Below are positions 35,218-44,796 of a stretch of 64,000 nucleotides of DNA, piece after piece. The notes under the pieces were generated by a model. That model worked only from the letters and a program-made list of their open reading frames with translations. It was not told where the DNA came from and ran no database searches. Position numbers and translations under genes: made by a program. Every line of letters begins with the position of its first letter. The first letter of the stretch is position 1. Source of the DNA: Pseudomonas sp. ANT_H12B (GTDB lineage Bacteria > Pseudomonadota > Gammaproteobacteria > Pseudomonadales > Pseudomonadaceae); contig NZ_VOBI01000021.1 of NCBI RefSeq assembly GCF_008369325.1, positions 52,102-116,101 on the forward strand, read 5' to 3'.

Positions 35218-35897
35218 TCGCCTCCGACACCTTTAGCGTCACCCATGAAGATGCCCAGACCATCGACGATTGCTGGAACCGCATCGGTATCCACGGCGAC
35301 AAGTCTTGCCCACTGCTGATCGAGCATATTCACTGCCGCAATTGCGCGGTGTACTCGGCCGCCGCGACGCGTTTGCTCGACCGCTACGCGTTGCAGCAGG
35401 AAGATCGCGGGCAAGTCTCCACGGCGGTCGAGAGCGACGTGAAAACCCGCTCGCTATTGATGTTCCGCCTCGGTGAAGAATGGCTGGCTCTGGCCACGCG
35501 CAGTCTGGTGGAAGTGGCGCCGCTGCAAGCGATTCACTCCTTGCCGCACCAGCGCTCCCGGGCGTTGCTCGGCGTGGCGAATGTACGCGGCGCTTTGGTG
35601 GCGTGCCTCTCTTTGGTTGAGTTGCTGGGGCTGGACGGCGTCAGCAGCGTGGCGTCTGGTGCGCGAGTCATGCCGCGGATGCTGATCATCGCTGCCCACG
35701 GTGGGCCGGTGGTGGTGCCGGTGGACGAAGTGGACGGGATTCACGCCATCGACGAGCACATCCTTGATGCAGCGTCCCGGTCGGGAACCCAGGTCAGCGC
35801 CAAATACACCCGTGGCGTGTTGCAATTCAAAGGTCGCAGCCTGCGTTGGCTGGATGAAGAACAGCTGCTGTCCGCGGTGACCCGGAGCCTCACATGA
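35214..35897 (+). CDS. wspD: WspD, CheW-like adaptor with cysteine-bearing N-terminus
   Basis: The 227-residue protein has a CheW domain from about residue 80 (LLMFRLGEEWLALATRSLVE to LRWLDEEQLLSAV). Before it is an extra N-terminal segment with C20, C32, C41 and C44 in CWNRIG, SCPLLIEHIHCRNCAVY. From memory this cysteine pattern recurs in Pseudomonas CheW-like proteins; it could bind metal or respond to redox. WspD is the second adaptor, needed for clustering of the receptor array. It overlaps its neighbours by 4 bases. Confidence 0.93.
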   Translation: MIASDTFSVTHEDAQTIDDCWNRIGIHGDKSCPLLIEHIHCRNCAVYSAAATRLLDRYALQQEDRGQVSTAVESDVKTRSLLMFRLGEEWLALATRSLVEVAPLQAIHSLPHQRSRALLGVANVRGALVACLSLVELLGLDGVSSVASGARVMPRMLIIAAHGGPVVVPVDEVDGIHAIDEHILDAASRSGTQVSAKYTRGVLQFKGRSLRWLDEEQLLSAVTRSLT

Positions 35898-38176
35898 CCC
35901 CCGAGCAATTGCGCGACGCCTCGTTGCTGGAACTCTTCAGTCTGGAAGCCGAGGCCCAGACCCAAGTGCTGAGCGCAGGACTGTTGGCCCTTGAGCGCGA
36001 TCCGACACAGGCCGATCACCTCGAATCGTGCATGCGTGCGGCGCACTCGCTCAAGGGGGCTGCGCGGATCGTCGGCGTGGATGCAGGCGTCAGTGTCGCT
36101 CATGTGATGGAGGATTGCCTGGTCAGCGCCCAGGAAGGGCGCTTGTATCTGCGACCCGAACACATTGATGCGCTGTTGCAAGGCACCGATTTGCTGATGC
36201 GCATCGCCACGCCGAACAACAATCCAGAGCTTGCGGATATCGAGGCTTACGTGGCCCTGATGGCGCGGTTGCTTGATCCGATGGCGGCGCGTGCGCCGGT
36301 CACTGCACCTGCCGCACCAGTGATGGCGGAACTTCAGCTCGAAGCGTCGGCGCTAACAGTTGAAACGCCGGTCGCGGTAGCTGAACCGGTGGAGGCGCTG
36401 CGCAAAAACAAGCGCACCACCGAAAACGGTGAGCGAGTGCTGCGCGTCACGGCCGAACGTTTGAACAGCCTGCTCGACCTGTCCAGCAAATCCCTGGTGG
36501 AAACCCTGCGGCTCAAACCGCACCTGGCCACCATGCAGCGGCTCAAGCGCACGCAGAGTAGTGGCCTGCGGGCTCTGGAGAACCTCAACGTTCATCTCAA
36601 GGAACATACCTTGAGCCTCGAGGCCCGGGAAGCGCTCGAAGATGCCCGCCGGTTACTGGCTGAATCCCAGCAATTGCTGGTGGAAAAAAACGCCGAGCTG
36701 GATGAGTTCGCCTGGCAGGCCAGTCAGCGAGCGCAAGTGTTATACGACACGGCTTTGGCCTGTCGCATGCGGCCCTTTGCCGATGTATTGACCGGGCAAG
36801 TGCGCATGGTGCGTGACCTCGGTCGCAGCCTCGGCAAGCAAGTGCGGCTGGAGATCGAGGGTGAAAAGACCCAGGTCGATCGCGACGTACTGGAAAAACT
36901 CGAAGCGCCGTTGACACACCTGCTGCGCAACGCCGTCGATCACGGCATCGAAACCCCTGAACAACGTCTGTTGGCCGGCAAGCCGGCTGAAGGTTTGATC
37001 CGTCTGCGCGCCTCCCATCAGGCGGGTCTGCTGGTGATGGAACTGAGCGATGACGGCAATGGCGTCGATCTGGAAAAGGTCCGCAGCAGCATCATCGAAC
37101 GCCAATTGTCCCCGGCTGAGACCGCAGCGCAGTTGAGCGAAGAGGAACTGCTGACCTTCCTGTTTTTACCGGGCTTCAGCCTGCGGGACACGGTCACCGA
37201 AGTCTCCGGACGCGGCGTCGGTCTGGATGCGGTTCAGCACATGGTTCGCCAGGTGCGTGGCGCGGTGGTGCTGGAGCAGACGGCGGGCGAGGGCAGTCGC
37301 TTCCATCTCGAAGTGCCGCTGACCCTGTCGGTGGTGCGCAGCCTGGTGGTGGAAGTCGGCGACGAGGCCTATGCCTTCCCGCTGGCCCACATCGAACGCA
37401 TGTGCGATCTGGAGCGGGCGGACATCGTTCAGGTCGAAGGCCGGCAACATTTTTGGTACGAAGGCCGGCACGTCGGGCTGGTGGCGGCCAGCCAACTGTT
37501 GCAGCGCCCGGCGAGCCAGAACAGTCAGCAAACCCTCAAAGTCGTGGTGATCCGCGAGCGCGAGGCGATCTACGGCGTGGCAGTCGAGCGTTTTATCGGC
37601 GAGCGGACGTTGGTGGTATTGCCGCTGGATGAGCGTCTGGGCAAAGTGCAGGACATTTCCGCCGGGGCCTTGCTTGATGACGGTTCTGTGGTGCTGATCG
37701 TCGATGTCGAAGACATGCTGCGTTCGGTGGATAAACTGCTCAATACCGGGCGTCTGGAGCGGATTGCCCGTCACAGCAATCAGGTGGTGGAAGCCGCGCG
37801 CAAACGGATCCTGGTGGTCGACGATTCCCTGACCGTGCGCGAATTGCAGCGCAAACTGTTGCTCAATCGCGGGTACGACGTGGCTGTGGCAGTCGACGGT
37901 ATGGATGGCTGGAATGCGCTGCGTTCGGAGGATTTCGATCTGCTGATCACCGACATTGATATGCCGCGCATGGACGGCATTGAACTGGTGTCTTTATTGC
38001 GTCGGGACAATCGCCTGCAATCGCTGCCGGTTATGGTGGTGTCCTACAAGGATCGCGAAGAAGACCGTCGTCGTGGGCTGGACGCCGGAGCTGACTATTA
38101 TCTAGCCAAAGCCAGTTTTCATGACGATGCCCTGCTCGATGCAGTGGTTGAGCTCATCGGGGGAGCGCGGGCATGA
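35894..38176 (+). CDS. wspE: WspE, CheA-type kinase fused to a receiver
   Basis: The 760-residue protein holds an HPt domain (H51 in AAHSLKGAARIVG), a linker and dimerisation helices, and HATPase boxes (LLRNAVDHGIETPEQR, DDGNGVDLEKV, GRGVGLDAVQHMV). A CheW-like domain (about 475-615) follows, then a C-terminal REC with phosphoacceptor near D687 in TDIDMPRMDG. It autophosphorylates on H51 and passes phosphate to WspR and WspF. The operon overlaps on both sides (ATGA) indicate coupled synthesis. Confidence 0.95.
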   Translation: MTPEQLRDASLLELFSLEAEAQTQVLSAGLLALERDPTQADHLESCMRAAHSLKGAARIVGVDAGVSVAHVMEDCLVSAQEGRLYLRPEHIDALLQGTDLLMRIATPNNNPELADIEAYVALMARLLDPMAARAPVTAPAAPVMAELQLEASALTVETPVAVAEPVEALRKNKRTTENGERVLRVTAERLNSLLDLSSKSLVETLRLKPHLATMQRLKRTQSSGLRALENLNVHLKEHTLSLEAREALEDARRLLAESQQLLVEKNAELDEFAWQASQRAQVLYDTALACRMRPFADVLTGQVRMVRDLGRSLGKQVRLEIEGEKTQVDRDVLEKLEAPLTHLLRNAVDHGIETPEQRLLAGKPAEGLIRLRASHQAGLLVMELSDDGNGVDLEKVRSSIIERQLSPAETAAQLSEEELLTFLFLPGFSLRDTVTEVSGRGVGLDAVQHMVRQVRGAVVLEQTAGEGSRFHLEVPLTLSVVRSLVVEVGDEAYAFPLAHIERMCDLERADIVQVEGRQHFWYEGRHVGLVAASQLLQRPASQNSQQTLKVVVIREREAIYGVAVERFIGERTLVVLPLDERLGKVQDISAGALLDDGSVVLIVDVEDMLRSVDKLLNTGRLERIARHSNQVVEAARKRILVVDDSLTVRELQRKLLLNRGYDVAVAVDGMDGWNALRSEDFDLLITDIDMPRMDGIELVSLLRRDNRLQSLPVMVVSYKDREEDRRRGLDAGADYYLAKASFHDDALLDAVVELIGGARA

Positions 38177-39183
38177 AAATCGCTATCGTCAACGACATGC
38201 CCATGGCGGTAGAGGCCCTGCGCCGCGCCTTGGCGTTCGAGCCGGCGCACGAGGTGGTCTGGGTCGCCAGTAATGGGGCCGAGGCGGTGCAGCGTTGCGC
38301 TGAAAATACGCCGGATCTGATTCTGATGGACCTGATCATGCCCGTGATGGATGGCGTGGAGGCGACCCGGCGGATCATGGCTGATACGCCGTGCGCAATT
38401 GTCATCGTTACGGTCGACCGCGAGCAGAACGTGCATCGGGTGTTCGAAGCCATGGGCCACGGAGCGCTGGATGTGGTCGATACGCCGGCCCTCGGTGCCG
38501 GTAATGCGGCGGAGGCAGCAGCCCCGTTACTGCGCAAAATCATGAACATCGGTTGGCTGATCGGTGATCGAGGCAATCGGGAGCGACCGGCACCGAGCCC
38601 GCAACGCAGCTCGGCCTCGCGCCAGCGTCTGATCGCGATCGGTTCGTCCGCTGGCGGGCCGGCCGCGCTGGAAGTATTGCTCAAAGGCCTGCCGCGAGAT
38701 TTTTCGGCGGCCATCGTATTGGTGCAGCACGTTGACCAGGTGTTCGCCGCCGGCATGGCCGAATGGCTGAGCAGTGCCAGCGGCCTGAACGTGCGCCTGG
38801 CTCAGGAAGGCGAGCCACCGCAGGCCGGCACCGTGTTGCTGGCCGGCACTAACCATCATATTCGGTTGTTGAAAAACGGCACGCTGGCCTACACCGCCGA
38901 ACCGGTCAACGAGATCTACCGGCCCTCGATCGATGTGTTTTTCGAGAGCGTGGCCAGTTACTGGAGCGGCGATGCCATAGGCGTTTTGTTGACTGGCATG
39001 GGGCGCGATGGCGCGCAGGGGCTTAAACTCATGCGCCAACAAGGTTACCTGACCATCGCTCAGGATCAGCACAGCAGTGCGGTATACGGAATGCCCAAAG
39101 CGGCAGCGGCCATCGACGCAGCTATGGAAGTTCGCCCACTGGACAAGATAGCGCCACGATTGCTGGAGATTTTCTCTAAATGA
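38173..39183 (+). CDS. wspF: WspF, CheB-type methylesterase
   Basis: The 336-residue protein has a REC domain (phosphoacceptor D53 in LMDLIMPVMDG) and a methylesterase domain with catalytic S159 (GSSAGGPAAL), H186 (VQHVD) and D279 (GMGRDG). It demethylates WspA and resets the pathway; in other pseudomonads its loss gives constant WspR activity and wrinkly colonies. All active residues are present here. The start overlaps wspE by 4 bases. Confidence 0.95.
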   Translation: MKIAIVNDMPMAVEALRRALAFEPAHEVVWVASNGAEAVQRCAENTPDLILMDLIMPVMDGVEATRRIMADTPCAIVIVTVDREQNVHRVFEAMGHGALDVVDTPALGAGNAAEAAAPLLRKIMNIGWLIGDRGNRERPAPSPQRSSASRQRLIAIGSSAGGPAALEVLLKGLPRDFSAAIVLVQHVDQVFAAGMAEWLSSASGLNVRLAQEGEPPQAGTVLLAGTNHHIRLLKNGTLAYTAEPVNEIYRPSIDVFFESVASYWSGDAIGVLLTGMGRDGAQGLKLMRQQGYLTIAQDQHSSAVYGMPKAAAAIDAAMEVRPLDKIAPRLLEIFSK

Positions 39184-39231
39184 AGCATTTTCAGAGCAAT
39201 CCTGGCCCAAGTAGTAATCAGGTGATCGCAC

Positions 39232-40233
39232 ATGAATAATTTACAGCCCGACGACTTCAAAACCGACGAAAACGCCGCCATGGTGTTATTGGTGGACGAT
39301 CAGGCGATGATCGGCGAGGCGGTGCGCCGCGGTTTGTCGAACGAAGACAATATCGACTTCCATTTCTGCGCCGACCCGCACCAGGCCATCGCCCAGGCGA
39401 TCCGCATCAAACCGACGGTGATCCTCCAGGATCTGGTGATGCCCGGTCTTGACGGCTTGAGTCTGGTGCGCGAGTACCGCAACCATCCGGCGACCAAGAA
39501 CATCCCGATCATCGTCCTGTCGACCAAGGAAGACCCGCTGATCAAAAGCGCGGCGTTCGCGGCCGGGGCCAACGATTACCTCGTCAAGCTGCCGGACAAC
39601 ATCGAACTGGTGGCGCGCATCCGCTATCACTCGCGCTCCTATATGACCTTGTTGCAGCGCGATGCGGCTTACCGCGCGTTGCGGGTCAGCCAGCAGCAGC
39701 TGCTCGACACCAATCTTGTGCTGCAGCGTTTGATGAACTCCGACGGCTTGACCGGGCTGTCGAACCGCCGACACTTCGATGAATACCTGGAACTGGAGTG
39801 GCGCCGTTCGCTGCGCGATCAAACACAACTGTCACTGCTGATGATCGATGTCGACTACTTCAAGTCCTACAACGACAGCTTTGGTCACCTGGAAGGCGAT
39901 GAGGCTCTGCGTAAAGTCGCCACCGCGATTCGCGACGCCAGCGCCCGGCCTTCGGACCTGCCGGCCCGTTACGGCGGTGAAGAGTTTGTCCTGGTGCTGC
40001 CCAATACCACGCCGGGCGGTGCGCGACTGGTGGCGGAAAAACTGCGCCTGACCGTGGCCGCGCTGAAGATTCCACACATTTTCCCCGTCGAAGGTTCGAG
40101 CCTGACCATCAGCATCGGCCTGTCGACCATGATCCCGCAGCCGGGCAGCGATTGCCGGCAACTGATCTCGGCGGCGGACAAGGGGCTGTATCTGGCGAAG
40201 AACAATGGGCGTAATCAGGTGGGGATCGAATAA
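39232..40233 (+). CDS. wspR: WspR, response regulator diguanylate cyclase
   Basis: The 333-residue protein has REC (D22/D23, phosphoacceptor D67 in LQDLVMPG, K119) and GGDEF-family output with intact active site GGEEF (248-252), DVDYFKSYND and I-site RPSD (239-242). It makes c-di-GMP when phosphorylated by WspE. Both catalytic and feedback-inhibition motifs are complete. AGGTGA stands 6 bases before the ATG. It follows wspF by 48 bases, the only real gap in the operon, and a REP pair follows its stop. Confidence 0.96.
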   Translation: MNNLQPDDFKTDENAAMVLLVDDQAMIGEAVRRGLSNEDNIDFHFCADPHQAIAQAIRIKPTVILQDLVMPGLDGLSLVREYRNHPATKNIPIIVLSTKEDPLIKSAAFAAGANDYLVKLPDNIELVARIRYHSRSYMTLLQRDAAYRALRVSQQQLLDTNLVLQRLMNSDGLTGLSNRRHFDEYLELEWRRSLRDQTQLSLLMIDVDYFKSYNDSFGHLEGDEALRKVATAIRDASARPSDLPARYGGEEFVLVLPNTTPGGARLVAEKLRLTVAALKIPHIFPVEGSSLTISIGLSTMIPQPGSDCRQLISAADKGLYLAKNNGRNQVGIE

Positions 40234-40254
40234 CCTCACAACCCCACCTCGCTC

Positions 40255-40411
40255 TGTAGCACCGTAGCAGCTGTCGAGCCCCGCGAGGCGGCGTTCGGCG
40301 GCGAAGCCGTCGTAAAACCATACAGCGCGGTCTTCCAGACAAACCGCGTACACAGGCTTAGCGAGGACTTCGTCCTCGAACGCGGCCTCGCGGGGCTCGA
40401 CCGCTGCTACA
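40255..40411. repeat. REP pair, type D (GTCGAGCCCCGCGAGGC)
   Basis: Inverted copies of TGTAGCA...GTCGAGCCCCGCGAGGC stand at both ends, with an inner inverted core around GAGGACTTCGTCCTC. It separates wspR from prfB. Confidence 0.85.
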
Positions 40412-40484
40412 AGTGTTCGCCCTTCAGCAAAAACCATTCGCCGCTAAAGCCGCCAGGCGGGCTGCCGTGACAGCTTGATTACGT

Positions 40485-40490
40485 TATACT
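40485..40490 (+). promoter_or_regulatory. Candidate -10 box upstream of prfB
   Basis: TATACT lies 40 bases before the prfB ATG. A matching -35 is weak (TGCCGT with a 16-base spacer), so this is only a candidate. Confidence 0.35.
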
Positions 40491-40529
40491 CGCCGGCTTT
40501 CAAAAGTTCGCCAACGAGTGCTGCCCGCC

Positions 40530-41625
40530 ATGGAAATCAACCCGATCCTTAACAGTATCAAGGACCTGTCCGAGCGCTCCGAAACTATTCGGGGGTATCT
40601 TTGACTACGATCAAAAGCATGAGCGTCTGACTGAAGTCAATCGCGAGCTTGAAGATCCGAATGTCTGGAACAACCCCTCGTACGCTCAGGAACTGGGTCG
40701 CGAGCGCTCGCTGCTGGCGCAGATCGTCGAAACCCTCGACGAAATGCACACCGGCCTGGCCGATGCCAAAGAGCTGCTGCTGATGTCCGCCGAAGAAGAA
40801 GACCAGGCGGCCGTCGATGACGTCGCAACCGAAGTCGAGCGTCTTCGCGAGTCCCTGGAAAAACTCGAATTCCGTCGCATGTTCAGCGGTGAGATGGACG
40901 CCAACAACGCCTACCTGGACATCCAGGCCGGCTCCGGCGGTACCGAGGCCCAGGACTGGGCCAACATCCTGCTGCGCATGTACCTGCGCTGGGCTGACAA
41001 ACGCGGTTTCGACGCGACCATCATGGAGCTGTCGGCCGGTGAAGTCGCCGGTATCAAAGGCGCGACCATCCACATCAAGGGCGAATACGCCTTTGGCTGG
41101 TTGCGTACCGAAATCGGCGTGCACCGTCTGGTGCGCAAGAGCCCGTACGATTCCGGTAACCGTCGCCACACCTCGTTCTCGGCCGTGTTCGTGTCGCCGG
41201 AAATCGATGACAACATCGAAATCGACATCAACCCGTCGGACCTGCGCATCGACACCTACCGCTCCTCCGGTGCCGGTGGTCAGCACGTAAACACCACCGA
41301 CTCGGCCGTACGTATTACCCACGTACCGACCAACACCGTGGTCAGCTGCCAGAACGAACGCTCCCAGCACGCCAACAAAGACACCGCGATGAAAATGTTG
41401 CGGGCGCGCTTGTACGAGCAGGAAGTGCAGAAACGCAATGCTGCCTCCCAAGCCATGGAAGACACCAAGTCGGATATCGGCTGGGGTCACCAGATTCGCT
41501 CGTACGTGCTCGACCAGTCGCGAATCAAGGATTTGCGCACTAACGTCGAACGCAGCGACTGCGACAAGGTGCTCGACGGCGACATCGACGAATACTTGGT
41601 GGCCAGCCTGAAGCAAGGGCTTTAA
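40530..41625 (+). CDS. prfB: Peptide chain release factor 2, with programmed +1 frameshift
   Basis: RF2 ends translation at UGA and UAA. The first 24 codons from ATG 40530 end at an in-frame TGA (40602-40604). The slip site CTT-TGA-C with the Shine-Dalgarno-like GGGGG four bases before CTT is the classical autoregulatory frameshift. Skipping T40602 gives 364 residues: join of 40530-40601 and 40603-41625. Peptidyl-hydrolysis motif GGQ is at 249-251. The stop-recognition tripeptide reads S204-P205-Y206 where E. coli has SPF. The neighbour lysS follows, as in many gamma-proteobacteria. Confidence 0.97.
40591..40605 (+). promoter_or_regulatory. prfB frameshift signal
   Basis: GGGGGTATCTTTGAC contains the stimulating SD-like G-run, the slippery CTT and the UGA-C context. 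When RF2 is scarce, ribosomes slip +1 and make more RF2. Confidence 0.93.
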
Positions 41626-41652
41626 GGCCCGCGCTACAGGATCACCACGATC

Positions 41653-41696
41653 CTGTAGGAGCGTGGCTTGCCCGCGAACCCCGGCGAATGCCGGGG
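41653..41696. repeat. Single REP-like element and hairpin between prfB and lysS
   Basis: CTGTAGGAGCGTGGCTTGCC is a lone REP-like arm. It is followed by the perfect hairpin CCCCGGC-GAAT-GCCGGGG (41679-41696), without a T-run, just before lysS. Confidence 0.6.
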
Positions 41697-41725
41697 GTAA
41701 CGAACCTGATGGAATATCTAAAGAC

Positions 41726-43228
41726 ATGAGCGACCTACAACTCGACCCGCAAGCCCTGCAACAGGAAGAAAACTCCCTGATCGCCCTGCGCAAGGAAAAG
41801 CTTGCTGCCGAGCGCGCCAAGGGCCAGGCCTTCCCCAACGACTTCCGTCGTGATGCTTACTGCGAAGACTTGCAGAAACAGTACGCGGACAAGACCAAGG
41901 AAGAGCTGGCAGAGGCTGCGATCCCGGTCAAGGTTGCCGGTCGCATCATGCTCAACCGTGGCTCGTTCATGGTGATCCAGGACATGACCGGTCGCATTCA
42001 GGTCTACGTCAACCGTAAAACCCTGTCCGAAGAAACCCTGGCCTCGGTGAAAACCTGGGACATGGGCGACATCATCGCCGCTGTTGGCACCCTGGCGCGT
42101 TCCGGCAAGGGCGACCTGTACGTCGAAATGACTGAAGTGCGCCTGCTGACCAAGTCCCTGCGTCCGCTGCCGGATAAACACCACGGCCTGACCGACACCG
42201 AACAGCGCTATCGCCAGCGTTACGTCGACCTGATCGTCAACGAAGAAGTGCGCCAGACCTTCCGCGTACGTTCGCAAGTGATTGCGCACATCCGCAGCTT
42301 CCTGATGCAGCGTGACTTCCTGGAAGTGGAAACGCCGATGCTGCAAACCATTCCGGGTGGCGCGGCAGCCAAGCCGTTCGAAACTCACCACAACGCGCTG
42401 GACCTGGAAATGTTCCTGCGTATCGCGCCTGAGTTGTACCTCAAGCGTCTGGTGGTCGGTGGTTTTGAAAAGGTCTTCGAGATCAACCGCAACTTCCGTA
42501 ACGAAGGCGTTTCGACTCGTCACAACCCTGAATTCACCATGTTGGAGTTCTACCAGGCTTACGCCGACTACGAAGACAACATGGACCTGACCGAAGAACT
42601 GTTCCGCGAATTGGCGCAGCTGGTTCTGGGCAGCACCGACGTGCCGTACGGCGACAAGGTGTTCCACTTCGGCGAACCGTTCGTGCGTCTGTCGGTGTTC
42701 GACTCGATCCTCAAGTACAACCCTGAGCTGACCGCTGACGACCTGACCGACATCGAAAAGGCTCGCGCCATCGCCAAGAAGGCCGGCGCCAAGGTGCTGG
42801 GCTTCGAAGGTCTGGGCAAACTGCAGGTGATGATTTTCGAAGAACTGGTCGAGCACAAGCTGGAGCAGCCGCACTTCATCACCCAGTACCCGTTCGAAGT
42901 GTCGCCACTGGCCCGCCGCAACGACGAGAATCCGAACGTCACCGACCGTTTCGAACTGTTCATCGGTGGCCGTGAAATCGCCAACGCCTACTCCGAGTTG
43001 AACGACGCGGAAGACCAGGCCGAGCGCTTCATGGCTCAGGTGGCTGACAAGGACGCCGGCGACGACGAGGCCATGCACTACGACGCCGATTTCGTTCGCG
43101 CGCTGGAGTACGGCATGCCGCCGACGGCCGGTGAAGGGATCGGCATCGACCGTCTGGTGATGCTGCTGACCAACTCCCCGTCGATCCGCGACGTGATCCT
43201 GTTCCCGCACATGCGGCCGCAAGCGTAA
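41726..43228 (+). CDS. lysS: Lysyl-tRNA synthetase, class II
   Basis: LysS charges tRNA-Lys. The 500-residue protein has the N-terminal OB-fold anticodon-binding domain (VKVAGRIMLNRGSFMVIQDM) and the class II core. Motif 2 is around FEINRNFRNEGVSTRHNPEF and motif 3 is GEGIGIDRLVMLL near the C-terminus. ATG 41726 gives the standard start MSDLQLDPQALQQEENSLIA; the frame extends upstream without RBS. It lies 100 bases after prfB and ends at a strong terminator. Confidence 0.98.
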   Translation: MSDLQLDPQALQQEENSLIALRKEKLAAERAKGQAFPNDFRRDAYCEDLQKQYADKTKEELAEAAIPVKVAGRIMLNRGSFMVIQDMTGRIQVYVNRKTLSEETLASVKTWDMGDIIAAVGTLARSGKGDLYVEMTEVRLLTKSLRPLPDKHHGLTDTEQRYRQRYVDLIVNEEVRQTFRVRSQVIAHIRSFLMQRDFLEVETPMLQTIPGGAAAKPFETHHNALDLEMFLRIAPELYLKRLVVGGFEKVFEINRNFRNEGVSTRHNPEFTMLEFYQAYADYEDNMDLTEELFRELAQLVLGSTDVPYGDKVFHFGEPFVRLSVFDSILKYNPELTADDLTDIEKARAIAKKAGAKVLGFEGLGKLQVMIFEELVEHKLEQPHFITQYPFEVSPLARRNDENPNVTDRFELFIGGREIANAYSELNDAEDQAERFMAQVADKDAGDDEAMHYDADFVRALEYGMPPTAGEGIGIDRLVMLLTNSPSIRDVILFPHMRPQA

Positions 43229-43245
43229 GTGTTTCAATAAAAAAA

Positions 43246-43269
43246 GCCGCCTAAAACAGGCGGCTTTTT
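43246..43269 (+). terminator. Rho-independent terminator after lysS
   Basis: GCCGCCT-AAAAC-AGGCGGC followed by TTTTT, with an A-run before it, so it could also work on the other strand. Confidence 0.95.
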
Positions 43270-43331
43270 ATTGCCTGTCTGGTACAAACGTATCAATTGG
43301 TTACTTTTGAAGTAAGAGAGGAATACCTGTC

Positions 43332-44048
43332 GTGAACCGTGCAATTGCTCAAGAGGGTGCAGCGGACGTCGCCACGGCGGTCGCTGAAAGTGTTCAGTAT
43401 CAGGGTCGCAAGGCCAGCCGACAGGGCAGCGAGCAGCGTCGACAGGACATTCTTGATGCGGCGATGCGCATTGTCGTGCGCGATGGCGTGCGGGCCGTGC
43501 GTCACCGTGCGGTGGCCGCCGAAGCCGGTGTGCCGCTGTCGGCCACTACTTACTACTTCAAGGATATCGATGACTTGCTCACCGATACCTTTGCCCAATA
43601 CGTGGAACGCAGCGCGGCGTTCATGGCCAAGTTGTGGGCCAACAACGAAGGCTTGCTGCGCGAAATGGTTGCCTACGGTGACGGCAGCCCTGAATCCCGT
43701 TCGCAATTGGCCGACGACATTGCCCGGCTGACGTCCGACTATGTGCACCGCCAGTTGCAGACCCGCCGCGAACATTTGATGGCCGAGCAGGCGTTCCGTC
43801 AGGAGGCGCTGTTGAACCCGCGTCTGGCGGAGTTGGTGCGCTCGCATCAGCAAATTCTGCTACAGGGAACCTGCCATTTTTTCGAGGTGTTGGGTTCCCG
43901 CGAGCCACGACAAGATGCCAAAGTGTTGACGGCGATTATCGGACGGATGGAATATCAGGGCCTGCTCAACGACGCCGAGCCTGTCGCCGAAGTGGAAATG
44001 CTCGGTATCCTCACGCGGTATATGCACCTGGTATTGGCGTCGGTGTAA
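43332..44048 (+). CDS. TetR-family transcriptional regulator
   Basis: The 238-residue protein starts at GTG 43332 and has a TetR helix-turn-helix: RQDILDAAMRIVVRDGVRAV, then AVAAEAGVPLSATTYYFKDI. The long N-terminal tail (about 35 residues) precedes it. The C-terminal ligand domain is unremarkable. The gene corresponds in position to PA3699 of P. aeruginosa, whose targets I do not know. Divergent or neighbouring targets are not obvious, because lysS lies upstream on the same strand behind a terminator. Confidence 0.88.
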   Translation: MNRAIAQEGAADVATAVAESVQYQGRKASRQGSEQRRQDILDAAMRIVVRDGVRAVRHRAVAAEAGVPLSATTYYFKDIDDLLTDTFAQYVERSAAFMAKLWANNEGLLREMVAYGDGSPESRSQLADDIARLTSDYVHRQLQTRREHLMAEQAFRQEALLNPRLAELVRSHQQILLQGTCHFFEVLGSREPRQDAKVLTAIIGRMEYQGLLNDAEPVAEVEMLGILTRYMHLVLASV

Positions 44049-44070
44049 CCCTTGTGGGCGCCACACCTCC

Positions 44071-44160
44071 TGTGGGAGTGAGCCTGCTCGCGATAGCGGT
44101 TTAACATTCAACATTGATGTTGGCTGACACACCGCTATCGCGAGCAGGCTCACTCCCACA
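44071..44160. repeat. REPIN (type A variant)
   Basis: Arms GAGTGAGCCTGCTCGCGATA and the complement enclose a short spacer between the TetR gene and the lipoprotein gene. Confidence 0.9.
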
Positions 44161-44208
44161 GGGGGCGGTGTTCACTTGAGGTCCGCGTGTATTCAAAGGG
44201 AGTGTTGA

Positions 44209-44763
44209 ATGAAAGCCTGGCGTGTCGTTGTGATCGCCTTGTCGTTCCTGCTGCTCAGTGGCTGTCTGGTGACCTTCAAGGAGCCTATGCCCGACAGTGA
44301 GCCCGTGCCCAAAGGGTTGCTCGGCAAATGGACCAGCACCAACGCCTGGGGCGAGCCGCTGAACCTTACGCTGACGCGCATTGGCGACAATCACTATCAG
44401 GCGGTCAGCTACTTCAGGGCCAAGCCCAAGGAACGCGAAGCCTATCCCTTCACGGTGTCGCGCCATGGCAGTCGCTGGTACCTGTCGGCGAAGGTGCCTG
44501 CGCAGTTCGGTGGGCATTTCACCCTCTTGGGTTTCGAACTCACCGATAAGCATGAACTGGTGGTCTACAACCTCGACCTTGAGCAGATCAACCAAGCCCT
44601 CAGGCAAAAGGTCCTGAGTGGCGAAAGCTTCCAGACCGACGAAGGTGACGGCGTACTGGTCAACACCAGCATGGACCAGGTATTCGCCTACCTCGACGAC
44701 CCGGCCAATTCCGATGTGTTCGTCGAAGCGGTGCGCTATCAGCGCCTGGCCAAAGCCAAATAA
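44209..44763 (+). CDS. Conserved lipoprotein
   Basis: The 184-residue protein has a type II signal with lipobox LLSGC (C19). The mature part begins LVTFKEPMPDSEPVPKGLLG and is rich in beta-forming segments such as LTRIGDNHYQAVSYFR and HFTLLGFELTDKHELVVYNL. It has no known catalytic motif. It lies 33 bases before the DUF1704 gene and likely shares its transcript. It corresponds in position to PA3698. Function unknown. Confidence 0.82.
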   Translation: MKAWRVVVIALSFLLLSGCLVTFKEPMPDSEPVPKGLLGKWTSTNAWGEPLNLTLTRIGDNHYQAVSYFRAKPKEREAYPFTVSRHGSRWYLSAKVPAQFGGHFTLLGFELTDKHELVVYNLDLEQINQALRQKVLSGESFQTDEGDGVLVNTSMDQVFAYLDDPANSDVFVEAVRYQRLAKAK

Positions 44764-44796
44764 CCCAGCATGTAACGGTTTCTACAGGAGTTTCGG

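Noticed and set aside
41735..43237. A 500-codon open frame antisense to lysS
   Set aside because: It mirrors lysS exactly, has no RBS and reads as valine/glutamine/histidine-rich noise.
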